From Streptomyces sp. SID13726 (GTDB lineage: Bacteria; Actinomycetota; Actinomycetes; Streptomycetales; Streptomycetaceae): 64,000 nt of DNA. The stretch spans positions 186,001-250,000 of the forward strand of contig NZ_JAAGLY010000007.1 in NCBI RefSeq assembly GCF_010548375.1, read 5' to 3'. The translations under genes and the position numbers were made by a program. The notes below the pieces were generated by a model, which was not told where the DNA came from, did not search any database, and saw only the letters and a program-made list of their open reading frames with translations. Within the stretch, counting starts at the first letter, position 1, and each line of letters opens with the position of its first letter. Positions 15,857 through 24,857 of this stretch are shown here, one piece after another.

Positions 15857-16023
15857 TTCCGGGTCAGCGGCGGCCCGCACCTCGGGCACCAGGCGACGAC
15901 GGGCGCGGGATCGCCGTAACGGCGCCCCCGGATGTCCTCCACGACCTCCACCGACGGCTCCCGTGCGGCACCCGCCCGGTGAGGAAGCGGTCCAGTAGGC
16001 CCTCGGTCTGCTTCCGCCCACCC
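15811..16023 (-). pseudogene. Possible gene remnant with CxxC motif
   Basis: On the minus strand a stretch that ends at 15811 reads VEVVEDIRGRRYGD then VVAWCPRCGPPLTRNYLGPA and looks like a natural C-terminus with a zinc-ribbon-like CPRC. A plausible preceding piece (QTEGLLDRFLTGRVP, about 15965-16010) is in another frame, so a frameshift is implied. It overlaps the end of ctaA on the opposite strand. No good start codon and no family known to me; it may be a decayed gene. Confidence 0.3.
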
Positions 16024-16031
16024 TGTACGGC

Positions 16032-17138
16032 TCAGTCCAGCCCGTACACCCTCCGGGCGTTGCCCGCCGCGATCAGCCCGGCCACCCGCTGCGCGTCCGC
16101 CAGCGACCACGCCCCCTCGGCGACCCAGCCGCCCAGCACCCGCGTCAGCGCCTCCCGGAACAGCCGGGCACCCACCACGTGCAGTTCGGGCAGCCGCTGC
16201 GCCCCGCTGGAGAAGACGATCTTCCCGAAGGGGGCGAGCTCCAGGATCTCCGCGAGGATCGTCGCCGCGCGGGCGCCGGTACGGACGAGGGCGGCCCCGG
16301 AGTCGGCGTAGACATGCGGGAAGACGCCCGCGAGATGGGCGGCGTGCCGGTGGTAGGGGTAGCTGTGCAGCAGCACCAGGTCGGTGCCGAGACCCGCGGT
16401 GGCCCGGACGAAGTCGGTGAGCAGGACGGGGTCGGTGCGGTCGATGCGCAGGCCCGGTTCGCCGAGCCCGGCGTGCAGTTGGAGGGGCAGCCCCGAGGCG
16501 ACCGCGATCCACAGCAGGTGTCGTAGCAGCACGGGGTCGGACAGCTCGCCGCCCACCCGGCGGCCCGCCAGCCACCGGCCCGCGGCGCCCCGCACCTCGC
16601 CCGGGCCCGGCGGCTCGGGTGCGAGCGCGAGGCCGTGCCGTACGCCCGCCACCGAGGTGAAGGCGACCGCGCTCGCGGCGGCTCCGTGCACCGACTCGGC
16701 GAGGTTGGCGAGGAAGGACTCGACGGTCCCGGAGGTGTCGGCGACCTGTTCGGCGAGGAGTTCCAGGCGGATGATCTCGCGGGCCTCGGCGGACGCGGCG
16801 GAGGCGAGTTCGGTGGGGCCCGTGAGGTCGCCGGGCAGTCCCGTGTCGACCAGGTATGTCGTGATTCCGCTGCCGCGCAGCAGCCGGCGGCCGGATTCCA
16901 GCACGCCCAGTTCCCGGCGCCGGGCCAGATAGCGGGCGGGCGGACAGTGCGGTTCCAGGCCGAGTAAGGGCGGGCACCATCGTCGTACGGCGAAACCGGT
17001 CTGGGTGTCGAACAGCGTGGTCCCCGGGGCGGGCGGGCCCTCGGTGCGGGCCAGCTGGGCCTCGAAGGTGCCGAGACCCAGCTCCGTGCGCAGTACGCCG
17101 TGGCAGTACTGGTCCACGAGGGACGGCGTTTCGATCAT
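16032..17138 (-). CDS. Amidohydrolase family protein
   Basis: A 368-residue TIM-barrel metal-dependent hydrolase of the amidohydrolase-2 type, resembling FluG-like proteins. Visible elements are VDQYCHGVL near the N-terminus (first barrel metal motif), LPLQLHAGLGEPGLRID in the middle (metal-ligand histidine), LVLLHSYPYHRHAAHLAGVFPHVYAD, and IVFSSGAQRLPELHVVGARLFREAL near the end, where the last metal aspartate of the family appears replaced by Ser/Gly. The ATG at 17138 has GGGGAG six bases upstream. Substrate unknown. Confidence 0.85.
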   Translation of the reverse strand: MIETPSLVDQYCHGVLRTELGLGTFEAQLARTEGPPAPGTTLFDTQTGFAVRRWCPPLLGLEPHCPPARYLARRRELGVLESGRRLLRGSGITTYLVDTGLPGDLTGPTELASAASAEAREIIRLELLAEQVADTSGTVESFLANLAESVHGAAASAVAFTSVAGVRHGLALAPEPPGPGEVRGAAGRWLAGRRVGGELSDPVLLRHLLWIAVASGLPLQLHAGLGEPGLRIDRTDPVLLTDFVRATAGLGTDLVLLHSYPYHRHAAHLAGVFPHVYADSGAALVRTGARAATILAEILELAPFGKIVFSSGAQRLPELHVVGARLFREALTRVLGGWVAEGAWSLADAQRVAGLIAAGNARRVYGLD

Positions 17139-17242
17139 CCGGGCTCCCCGTGTCTGGACCGTGTGGCTACTCACACGTCCTAACGGGTGAACCGGGTGTC
17201 AGGTGTTGGTGGCGCACACCCCATGTGAAAGGCCGACGGATC

Positions 17243-17575
17243 TCAGCCGTTCGAGGGACCGCCGACCTGGATGCCCGCCATCCGGCTCCACTCGTACGGG
17301 CCCGTCGTCACCTTGGCCGCGAACTCGCCGTCGAACTCTTCGTGCACGGTGATGCCGGACTTCTCGACGGCCTTCTCGGCGATCTCGTACGAGGGGGCCA
17401 CCAGGTCGCCCCAGCCGCCGTCCTCGCCGACGAGGACGATCCGGGTGCCGCGCTCGCCGATGTAGGCCAGCTGGCCCTCGGCGCCGCCGTGCTCCTTGGA
17501 GAAGGCGCTGATCTGCTTGGCGAGCCGGGCGACCTTGCGCTCGGCCTTCGCGTCAACCTGCTGCGTGTCTGCCAT
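17243..17575 (-). CDS. Conserved small protein of unknown function
   Basis: A 110-residue soluble protein. A charged N-terminal helix (VDAKAERKVARLAKQISAFSKEHGG) is followed by a beta-rich region (RIVLVGEDGGWGDLVAPSY) and a C-terminus with YEWSRMAG. It has no signal peptide or membrane segment. The ATG at 17575 is the first sensible start; the frame extends upstream into ctaB's tail but that part is out of character. It lies just downstream of ctaB on the same strand and may be cotranscribed. I do not recognise a function. Confidence 0.8.
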   Translation of the reverse strand: MADTQQVDAKAERKVARLAKQISAFSKEHGGAEGQLAYIGERGTRIVLVGEDGGWGDLVAPSYEIAEKAVEKSGITVHEEFDGEFAAKVTTGPYEWSRMAGIQVGGPSNG

Positions 17576-17619
17576 GACCAGGATGCTACCGATCAGTAGG
17601 CACGGCTGCGACGTGACCC

Positions 17620-18567
17620 TTACCTCAGGAAAGGGTCCACCGCGACCGCGAGGAAGAGGATCGACACATAGGTGATCGACCAGTGGAACAGCCGCATCTC
17701 CTTGAGCTTCACGCCCGTCACCTCGGCCTTGGCGCGGTTCTGGAGGCCATGCGCCTCCCACAGCCAGAAGCCGCCGGCCAGCAGCGCGACCGCGGTGTAG
17801 AACCAGCCCGTGTAGCCGAGGGGGGTGAGGAGGAGCGAGACCGCGACCATCACCCAGCTGTAGATGACGATCTGCTTGGCGACCACCTTGTTGGAGGCGA
17901 CGACCGGCAGCATCGGCACGCCCACGCGCGCGTAGTCCTCACGGACCTTCATGGACAGCGGCCAGTAGTGCGGCGGCGTCCAGAAGAACATGACGAGGAA
18001 CAGGATGACCGGCGCCCACGACATGGAGTTGGTCACCGAGGACCAGCCGATCAGCACCGGGAGGCAGCCGGCGATGCCGCCCCACACGATGTTCTGCGAG
18101 GTACGGCGCTTGAGGATCATCGTGTAGACGACGACGTAGAAGAGGAGCGCTCCGAGCGACAGCCAGGCGGACAGCCAGTTGACGGTCAGGCCGAACAGCA
18201 GCGTCGACACGACCGCCAGCGTGATGCCGAAGGCGAGGCACTCGCGCGGCGACACCATGCCGGTGACCAGCGGACGCTGCGAGGTGCGGTCCATGAGCGC
18301 GTCGATGTCGCGGTCGATGTACATGTTGAGCGCGTTGGCGCCGCCGGCCGAGAGATAGCCGCCGACACAGGTCAGCAGGACCAGCTTCAGGTCCGGCACA
18401 CCCTGCTGCGCCAGGAACATCACCGGAACGGTGGTGATGAGCAGCAGCTCGATGATCCGCGGCTTGGTCAGCGCCACGAACGCCTTGGCCCGGGCCCCGA
18501 ACGGCCGGTGACTCGAGCTCTTGCTCTCCCCCAGCACACCGGCTGGACGGGATTCGACGGCCGTCAC
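17620..18567 (-). CDS. ctaB: Protoheme IX farnesyltransferase (heme O synthase)
   Basis: A 315-residue UbiA-type prenyltransferase that adds farnesyl to heme B to give heme O, the substrate of CtaA. The first Asp-rich motif is NMYIDRDIDALMDRTSQRPL and the second region is FFWTPPHYWPLSMKVREDYARVGVPMLP; about nine membrane helices follow the pattern of the family. I chose the GTG at 18567 (VTAVESRPAG) with AGGGG a few bases upstream; longer in-frame extensions lack a ribosome site. It is divergent from tkt across a 359-base gap. Confidence 0.95.
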   Translation of the reverse strand: MTAVESRPAGVLGESKSSSHRPFGARAKAFVALTKPRIIELLLITTVPVMFLAQQGVPDLKLVLLTCVGGYLSAGGANALNMYIDRDIDALMDRTSQRPLVTGMVSPRECLAFGITLAVVSTLLFGLTVNWLSAWLSLGALLFYVVVYTMILKRRTSQNIVWGGIAGCLPVLIGWSSVTNSMSWAPVILFLVMFFWTPPHYWPLSMKVREDYARVGVPMLPVVASNKVVAKQIVIYSWVMVAVSLLLTPLGYTGWFYTAVALLAGGFWLWEAHGLQNRAKAEVTGVKLKEMRLFHWSITYVSILFLAVAVDPFLR

Positions 18568-18926
18568 GCACACCCCTACAGAGACATCCCAGCAAGCCTC
18601 AGCCGTGTGAAGTCCCGGTAAAGGCCCGCGCGTACCACGCCACTGTAGACGTTGCCCATACCCCGACATTCGCGGGGGTCGGGTCGTGTCCGAGGACGCC
18701 CCCGGAAGAGCTCAGCGTCACTCCTTTGAGCACTCGGACGAGCGGCTCCGTATTCAGTTGCCGAACGTGATCCTGGCCAGCCGGGAGGCGGATCCCCGCC
18801 GGGCCCGGCAGTCTGGAATGACTCGAAAAAACGCACGTACTTGCGGGGGTAGGCTCGACAACGGCCGGGCGTCCCGTGCACCGGCATTCGACATGCGTGA
18901 CATGTGGAGAGGAGCCCTGACCCAGG
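18568..18926. other. Divergent intergenic region ctaB/tkt
   Basis: No gene is credible in these 359 bases. It must hold the promoters for ctaB (minus) and for the tkt operon (plus). A TAGGCT at 18850-18855 is a possible -10 element for tkt, and GGAGAGGAG at 18906-18914 is its probable ribosome site, unusually far (about 12 bases) from the GTG start at 18927. I see no clear riboswitch or palindrome. Confidence 0.5.
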
Positions 18927-21014
18927 GTGAGCACCAAGCCGACCACCACAGACCTCGAGTGGACCGAGTTGGACCAGCGGGCCGTCGACACCGCCCGCGT
19001 CCTGGCCGCCGATGCCGTACAGAAGGTCGGAAACGGCCATCCCGGTACGGCCATGAGTCTGGCACCCGCCGCGTACACCCTCTTCCAGAAGGTGATGCGG
19101 CACGACCCCGCCGACCCGGAGTGGGTCGGGCGCGACCGCTTCGTGCTGTCCGCCGGCCACTCGTCCCTGACCCTCTACACCCAGCTCTACCTGGCCGGTT
19201 TCGGCCTGGAGCTGGACGACCTGAAGGCGTTCCGGACCTGGGGCTCGAAGACCCCGGGCCACCCGGAGTACGGCCACACCAAGGGCGTCGAGACGACGAC
19301 CGGTCCGCTGGGCCAGGGTGTCGCCAACGCCGTCGGCATGGCGATGGCCGCCCGCTACGAGCGCGGTCTGTTCGACCCGGAGGCCGCGCAGGGCGAGTCC
19401 CCGTTCGACCACTTCGTCTTCGCCATCGCCGGTGACGGCTGCCTCCAGGAGGGCATCTCCGCCGAGGCGTCCTCGCTCGCCGGCCACCAGCGGCTCGGCA
19501 ACCTGATCCTGCTGTGGGACGACAACCACATCTCGATCGAGGGCGACACCGAGACGGCGGTCTCCGAGGACACCGTCAAGCGCTACGAGGCGTACGGCTG
19601 GCACGTCCAGCGGGTCGCCCCGAAGCCGGACGGCGACCTCGACCCGCACGCCCTCTACGACGCCATCGAGGCCGCGAAGCTGGTGACGGACCGCCCGTCC
19701 TTCATCGCGATGCGCTCGATCATCGCCTGGCCGGCCCCGAACGCCCAGAACACCGAGGCCGCGCACGGCTCGGCGCTGGGCGACGACGAGGTCGCGGCCA
19801 CCAAGCGGGTGCTGGGCTTCGACCCGGCGCTCAGCTTCGAGGTCTCCGACCAGGTCATCGAGCACACCCGGCAGGCCCTGGAGCGCGGCCGGCAGGCGAA
19901 GGCCGAGTGGGAGAAGTCCTTCCAGGAGTGGCGGGGCAACAACGCCGAGCGCGCCGTGCAGTTCGACCGCATCGCCGCGGGTGAGCTGCCCAAGGACTGG
20001 GAGTCCGCCATCCCCGTCTTCGAGCCCGGCAAGGGGGTCGCCACGCGTGCCGCCTCCGGCAAGGTGCTCCAGGCCCTCGGCGCCGTGATCCCCGAGCTGT
20101 GGGGCGGCTCCGCCGACCTCGCGGGCTCGAACAACACGACGATCGACAAGAACAGTTCGTTCCTCCCGGCGGACAACCCGCTGCCGGAGGCGGACCCGTA
20201 CGGCCGCACGATCCACTTCGGCATCCGCGAGCACTCCATGGCCGCGGAGATGAACGGCATCGCGCTGCACGGCAACACCCGCATCTACGGCGGTACGTTC
20301 CTCGTCTTCTCCGACTACATGCGCAACGCCGTCCGGCTCTCGGCGTTGATGCACCTGCCGGTGACATATGTGTGGACGCACGACTCCATCGGCCTCGGCG
20401 AGGACGGCCCGACGCACCAGCCGGTCGAGCACATCGCCGCGCTGCGCGCGATCCCCGGCCTGAACGTGGTCCGGCCCGCCGACGCCAACGAGACCGCGAT
20501 CGCCTGGCGCGAGATCCTGGGGCGGTACACCAAGGAGTTCGGCAAGGGCGCTCCGCACGGCCTCGCGCTGACCCGCCAGGGTGTGCCGACGTACGAGCCC
20601 AACGAGGACGCGGTCAAGGGCGGTTACGTCCTGTTCGAGGCGTCGGGCGGTTCGCCCGAGGTGATCCTGATCGCCACCGGCTCCGAGGTGCACGTCGCCG
20701 TCGAGGCGCGCGAGCAGCTGGAGGCCGACGGTGTGCCGACGCGGGTCGTGTCCATGCCGTCCGTGGAGTGGTTCGAGGAGCAGGAGCAGGGGTACCGGGA
20801 CAGCGTCCTGCCGCCGGCCGTGAAGGCCCGTGTCGCGGTCGAGGCGGGTATCGGTCTCACCTGGCACAAGTACGTCGGGGACGCCGGTCGCATCGTTTCC
20901 CTGGAGCACTTCGGTGCTTCGGCGGACGGCAAGGTCCTCTTCCGCGAGTTCGGCTTCACTGCCGAGAACGTGGCCGCCAAGGCGCGGGAATCGATCGCCG
21001 CAGCCCAGCGCTGA
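18927..21014 (+). CDS. tkt: Transketolase
   Basis: A 695-residue thiamine-diphosphate enzyme that exchanges two-carbon units in the non-oxidative pentose phosphate pathway. N-terminal GNGHPGTAMSLAP, ThDP/metal motif GDGCLQEGISAEASSLAGHQ (with the following WDDNHISIEG), and pyrimidine-domain FGIREHSMAAEMNGIALHG are intact, with the C-terminal domain complete. GTG start. It is the first gene of tkt-tal-zwf-opcA-pgl; tal begins 34 bases downstream. Confidence 0.97.
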   Translation: MSTKPTTTDLEWTELDQRAVDTARVLAADAVQKVGNGHPGTAMSLAPAAYTLFQKVMRHDPADPEWVGRDRFVLSAGHSSLTLYTQLYLAGFGLELDDLKAFRTWGSKTPGHPEYGHTKGVETTTGPLGQGVANAVGMAMAARYERGLFDPEAAQGESPFDHFVFAIAGDGCLQEGISAEASSLAGHQRLGNLILLWDDNHISIEGDTETAVSEDTVKRYEAYGWHVQRVAPKPDGDLDPHALYDAIEAAKLVTDRPSFIAMRSIIAWPAPNAQNTEAAHGSALGDDEVAATKRVLGFDPALSFEVSDQVIEHTRQALERGRQAKAEWEKSFQEWRGNNAERAVQFDRIAAGELPKDWESAIPVFEPGKGVATRAASGKVLQALGAVIPELWGGSADLAGSNNTTIDKNSSFLPADNPLPEADPYGRTIHFGIREHSMAAEMNGIALHGNTRIYGGTFLVFSDYMRNAVRLSALMHLPVTYVWTHDSIGLGEDGPTHQPVEHIAALRAIPGLNVVRPADANETAIAWREILGRYTKEFGKGAPHGLALTRQGVPTYEPNEDAVKGGYVLFEASGGSPEVILIATGSEVHVAVEAREQLEADGVPTRVVSMPSVEWFEEQEQGYRDSVLPPAVKARVAVEAGIGLTWHKYVGDAGRIVSLEHFGASADGKVLFREFGFTAENVAAKARESIAAAQR

Positions 21015-21048
21015 CGCTGACATACGACACGTAGGAGATGCATTTTCC

Positions 21049-22167
21049 ATGACAGACGCACTCAAGCGCCTCTCCGAGGAAGGCGTCGCGATCTGGCTGG
21101 ACGACCTGTCGCGCAAGCGGATCACGTCCGGCAACCTCGCCGAGCTGATGGATCAGCAGCACGTCGTGGGCGTCACCACCAACCCGTCGATCTTCCAGAA
21201 GGCGATCTCCGAGGGTGACGGCTACGACCAGCAGCTGTCCGACCTCGCCGCCCGCAAGGTCACGGTCGAAGAGGCCATCCGCATGATCACCACGGCGGAC
21301 GTCCGCGACGCCGCCGACATCCTGCGCCCGGTCTTCGACGCCACCAACGGCCAGGACGGCCGGGTGTCGATCGAGGTCGACCCGCGCCTGGCGCACAACG
21401 AGAAGGCGACCGTCGCTGAGGCCAAGCAGCTCGCCTGGCTCGTCGACCGTCCCAACACCCTGATCAAGATCCCGGCCACCCGCGCGGGCCTGCCGGCGAT
21501 CGCCGAGACCATCGGCCTCGGGATCAGCGTCAACGTCACGCTGATCTTCTCGCTGGAGCGCTACCGGGACGTCATGGACGCCTACCTCACCGGCCTGGAG
21601 AAGGCCAAGGAGAAGGGTCTCGACCTGTCGAAGATCCACTCCGTGGCGTCCTTCTTCGTGTCCCGCGTGGACACCGAGATCGACAAGCGCATCGACGCGC
21701 TGGGCACCGACGAGGCCAAGGCCGCCCGCGGCAAGGCCGGGGTCGCCAACGCCCGCCTCGCCTACCAGGCGTACGAGGAGGTCTTCTCGGGCGAGCGCTG
21801 GAGCAAGCTGGAGAACGCCGGCGCCAACAAGCAGCGTCCGCTGTGGGCCTCGACCGGCGTCAAGGACAAGGCGTACAAGGACACGCTGTACGTCGACGAG
21901 CTGGTGGCGCCGAACACGGTGAACACCATGCCGGAGGCGACCCTGTTCGCCACCGAGGACCACGGCCAGATCCGCGGCAACGCGGTCGCCGGCACCTACG
22001 AGCAGGCCCGCGCCGAGCTCGACGCCGTCGAGAAGCTCGGGATCTCGTACGACGAGGTCGTGCAGCTGCTGGAGGACGAGGGCGTCGAGAAGTTCGAGGC
22101 GTCCTGGAACGACCTGCTCAAGTCGACCGAGGCGGAGCTTCAGCGCCTCGCACCCTCGGAGGGCTAA
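21049..22167 (+). CDS. tal: Transaldolase
   Basis: A 372-residue actinobacterial-type transaldolase that moves a dihydroxyacetone unit between sugar phosphates. The Schiff-base lysine is in NTLIKIPATRAG (about residue 140), TTNPSIFQKAI is the N-terminal barrel motif, and SVASFFVSRVDTEIDKR is typical. The ATG lies 34 bases after tkt, with AGGAG ahead. It sits between tkt and zwf in one transcription unit. Confidence 0.97.
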   Translation: MTDALKRLSEEGVAIWLDDLSRKRITSGNLAELMDQQHVVGVTTNPSIFQKAISEGDGYDQQLSDLAARKVTVEEAIRMITTADVRDAADILRPVFDATNGQDGRVSIEVDPRLAHNEKATVAEAKQLAWLVDRPNTLIKIPATRAGLPAIAETIGLGISVNVTLIFSLERYRDVMDAYLTGLEKAKEKGLDLSKIHSVASFFVSRVDTEIDKRIDALGTDEAKAARGKAGVANARLAYQAYEEVFSGERWSKLENAGANKQRPLWASTGVKDKAYKDTLYVDELVAPNTVNTMPEATLFATEDHGQIRGNAVAGTYEQARAELDAVEKLGISYDEVVQLLEDEGVEKFEASWNDLLKSTEAELQRLAPSEG

Positions 22168-22170
22168 ACC

Positions 22171-23694
22171 TTGTCGAGCAGCAACCCGCTGCGTGACCCC
22201 GCCGACCGACGGCTCCCGCGTATCGCGGGGCCGTCGGGCCTGGTCATCTTCGGCGTCACGGGCGATTTGTCACGAAAGAAGCTCATGCCCGCCGTGTACG
22301 ACCTCGCGAACCGGGGGCTGCTGCCGCCGGGCTTCTCGCTGGTCGGCTTCGCCCGGCGGGACTGGGAGAACGAGGACTTCGCCGAAGTCGTCCACGACGC
22401 CGTCAAGGAGCACGCCCGTACGCCGTTCCGCGAGGAGGTCTGGCAGCAGCTCATCCAGGGGATGCGCTTCGTCCAGGGCACCTTCGACGACGACGACTCG
22501 TTCGAGCGGCTGCGCGACACCATCGACGAACTCGACAAGGCACAGGGCACCGGCGGCAACTTCGCCTTCTACCTGTCCGTGCCTCCGTCCGCCTTCCCGG
22601 TGGTCATCCAGCAGCTGAAGAAGCACCGGCTGGCCGACCAGTCGAGCGGCTCCTGGCGGCGCGCGGTCATCGAGAAGCCCTTCGGCCACGACCTCAAGTC
22701 GGCCGAGGAGCTCAACACGACCGTCGAGGAGGTCTTCGCCCCGGACCAGGTCTTCCGCATCGACCACTACCTGGGCAAGGAGACCGTCCAGAACATCCTG
22801 GCGCTGCGCTTCGCCAACACGATGTTCGAGCCGATCTGGAACCGGTCCTTCGTGGACCACGTGCAGATCACCATGGCCGAGGACATCGGCATCGGCGGCC
22901 GGGCCGGGTACTACGACGGCATCGGCGCCGCCCGTGACGTCATCCAGAACCACCTGCTCCAGCTGATGGCGCTGACCGCCATGGAGGAGCCCGCCTCCTT
23001 CGACGCGGACGCGCTGGCCGCCGAGAAGACCAAGGTGCTCGGCGCGGTGAAGCTGCCGAAGGACCTGGGCCGCGACACCGTGCGCGGTCAGTACGCGGCG
23101 GGCTGGCAGGGCGGCGAGAAGGCGGTCGGCTACCTCCAGGAGGAGGGCATCGACCCGCAGTCCAAGACCGACACCTACGCGGCCATCAAGGTGGAGATCG
23201 ACAACCGCCGCTGGGCGGGCGTGCCGTTCTACCTGCGCACCGGCAAGCGCCTCGGCCGCCGGGTCACCGAGATCGCGGTGGTCTTCCAGCGGGCCCCGCA
23301 CTCCCCCTTCGACACGACGGCCACCGAGGAGCTCGGCTCCAACGCGATCGTCATCCGCGTCCAGCCCGACGAGGGCGTCACCGTCCGCTTCGGCTCCAAG
23401 GTGCCGGGCACCTCGATGGAGATCCGGGACGTGTCCATGGACTTCGCCTACGGCGAGTCGTTCACGGAGTCCTCGCCCGAGGCGTACGAGCGCCTCATCC
23501 TCGACGTCCTGCTCGGCGACTCGAACCTCTTCCCCCGCACAGAAGAGGTCGAGCTGTCCTGGAAGATCCTCGACCCGATCGAGGAGTACTGGGACCGGCA
23601 CGGCAAGCCCGCGCAGTACCCCTCCGGCACCTGGGGCCCGGTCGAGGCGGACGAAATGCTCGCACGAGAGGGACGGAGCTGGCGCCGGCCATGA
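22171..23694 (+). CDS. zwf: Glucose-6-phosphate 1-dehydrogenase
   Basis: A 507-residue enzyme that oxidises glucose-6-phosphate to 6-phosphogluconolactone with NADP. The Rossmann start is LVIFGVTGDLSRKKLMPA; the substrate/active-site motif FRIDHYLGKETVQN is complete. It starts with a rare TTG codon three bases after the tal stop, which suggests modest, coupled translation. Its stop overlaps the opcA start (ATGA), and OpcA is the known activator of this enzyme in actinobacteria. Confidence 0.96.
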   Translation: MSSSNPLRDPADRRLPRIAGPSGLVIFGVTGDLSRKKLMPAVYDLANRGLLPPGFSLVGFARRDWENEDFAEVVHDAVKEHARTPFREEVWQQLIQGMRFVQGTFDDDDSFERLRDTIDELDKAQGTGGNFAFYLSVPPSAFPVVIQQLKKHRLADQSSGSWRRAVIEKPFGHDLKSAEELNTTVEEVFAPDQVFRIDHYLGKETVQNILALRFANTMFEPIWNRSFVDHVQITMAEDIGIGGRAGYYDGIGAARDVIQNHLLQLMALTAMEEPASFDADALAAEKTKVLGAVKLPKDLGRDTVRGQYAAGWQGGEKAVGYLQEEGIDPQSKTDTYAAIKVEIDNRRWAGVPFYLRTGKRLGRRVTEIAVVFQRAPHSPFDTTATEELGSNAIVIRVQPDEGVTVRFGSKVPGTSMEIRDVSMDFAYGESFTESSPEAYERLILDVLLGDSNLFPRTEEVELSWKILDPIEEYWDRHGKPAQYPSGTWGPVEADEMLAREGRSWRRP

Positions 23695-24857
23695 AGACAG
23701 ACCTCACGGACACCACCGCCAGCAAGATCAACAAGGCGCTCGTCAAGAGCCGCCGGGCCATCGGCACACCCGCCGTCGGCATGGTGCTCACGCTCGTCAT
23801 CGTGACGGACGAGGAGAACGCCTACGACGCCCTGAAGGCCGCCAACGACGCGTCCCGCGAGCACCCCTCGCGCACGCTCGTGGTCATCAAGCGGGTGTCG
23901 CGCAGCCCTCGCGACCGCACCCAGTCCCGCCTCGACGCCGAGGTCCGGGTGGGCGCGGACGCGGGCACCGGCGAGACGGTGGTGCTCCGGCTGTACGGCG
24001 AGGTGGCCGACCACGCCCAGTCGGTCGTCCTGCCGCTGCTGCTGCCCGACGCCCCGGTCGTCGTGTGGTGGCCGGTGGACGCGCCGCTCGACCCGGCCGG
24101 GGACCCGCTGGGCGCACTCGCCCAGCGCCGGGTCACCGACACCTACTCCTCGGAGCAGCCGGTGCGCGAGCTGACCGCACGCGCCGGGACCTACACGCCG
24201 GGCGACACCGACCTCTCCTGGACCCGGATCACGCCGTGGCGCTCGATGCTGGCGGCGGCTCTCGACCAGGTCGACGTCGAGGTCAAGGCCGTCGAGGTGG
24301 AGGGCGAGGAGTTCAACCCGAGCTGCGAGCTGCTCGCCATGTGGCTCGCGGACCGTCTCGACGTGCCGGTACGGCGTTCGCTGTCCTCCGGGCCCGGTCT
24401 GACCGCGGTGCGCATGGACACCAACAACGGTCCGATCACCCTGGACCGGGCCGACGGCTCGCTGGCGACCCTGGCCATCGAGGGCCAGCCCGACCGCGCG
24501 GTGGCGCTCAAGCGCCGGGAGACGGCCGAGTTGATCGCGGAGGAGCTGCGCAGGCTGGACCCGGACGACACGTACGCGTCGGCCCTGCGGTTCGGCGTGC
24601 ACCGGCTGAACGAGTCCAACGGGCGGCTGTCCGAGGAGGAACCGGCTGTCGAGGCCGGGGCGCCTTCGGGCTCCGAGGCGCCCTCGGACTCCCAAGCCGC
24701 TTCGGATCCCGACGCGGCTCCGGAGGGACCGTCGGCCAAAGGAGAACCGGCCGTCGGCGAAGCTCCTGCGAAAGCTCCCGCACCGGAAAAGGCGCAGCCG
24801 CCGGCGCTGAAGCCGGTCCCCTCCGGCCTGTCCGGGACCGGGAAGGCGGCGAAGTGA
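23691..24857 (+). CDS. opcA: Glucose-6-phosphate dehydrogenase assembly protein OpcA
   Basis: A 388-residue OpcA, which binds and activates Zwf. The conserved part is about residues 1-310 (DLTDTTASKINKALVK at the start, VVVWWPVDAPLDPAGDPLG in the middle, and DTYASALRFGVHRLNESNGRL near the end). After that comes a 70-residue low-complexity tail rich in Pro, Ala, Glu and Ser, probably disordered. It overlaps zwf upstream and pgl downstream by four bases each. Confidence 0.95.
   Translation: MKTDLTDTTASKINKALVKSRRAIGTPAVGMVLTLVIVTDEENAYDALKAANDASREHPSRTLVVIKRVSRSPRDRTQSRLDAEVRVGADAGTGETVVLRLYGEVADHAQSVVLPLLLPDAPVVVWWPVDAPLDPAGDPLGALAQRRVTDTYSSEQPVRELTARAGTYTPGDTDLSWTRITPWRSMLAAALDQVDVEVKAVEVEGEEFNPSCELLAMWLADRLDVPVRRSLSSGPGLTAVRMDTNNGPITLDRADGSLATLAIEGQPDRAVALKRRETAELIAEELRRLDPDDTYASALRFGVHRLNESNGRLSEEEPAVEAGAPSGSEAPSDSQAASDPDAAPEGPSAKGEPAVGEAPAKAPAPEKAQPPALKPVPSGLSGTGKAAK

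Noticed and set aside
13820..16021. 733-residue minus-strand frame
   Set aside because: Antisense to the ABC permease and ctaA, with shadow composition rich in Gln/Asp/Gly/Arg.
18568..18926. Riboswitch ahead of tkt
   Set aside because: No conserved aptamer elements or terminator/antiterminator pair that I can recognise.
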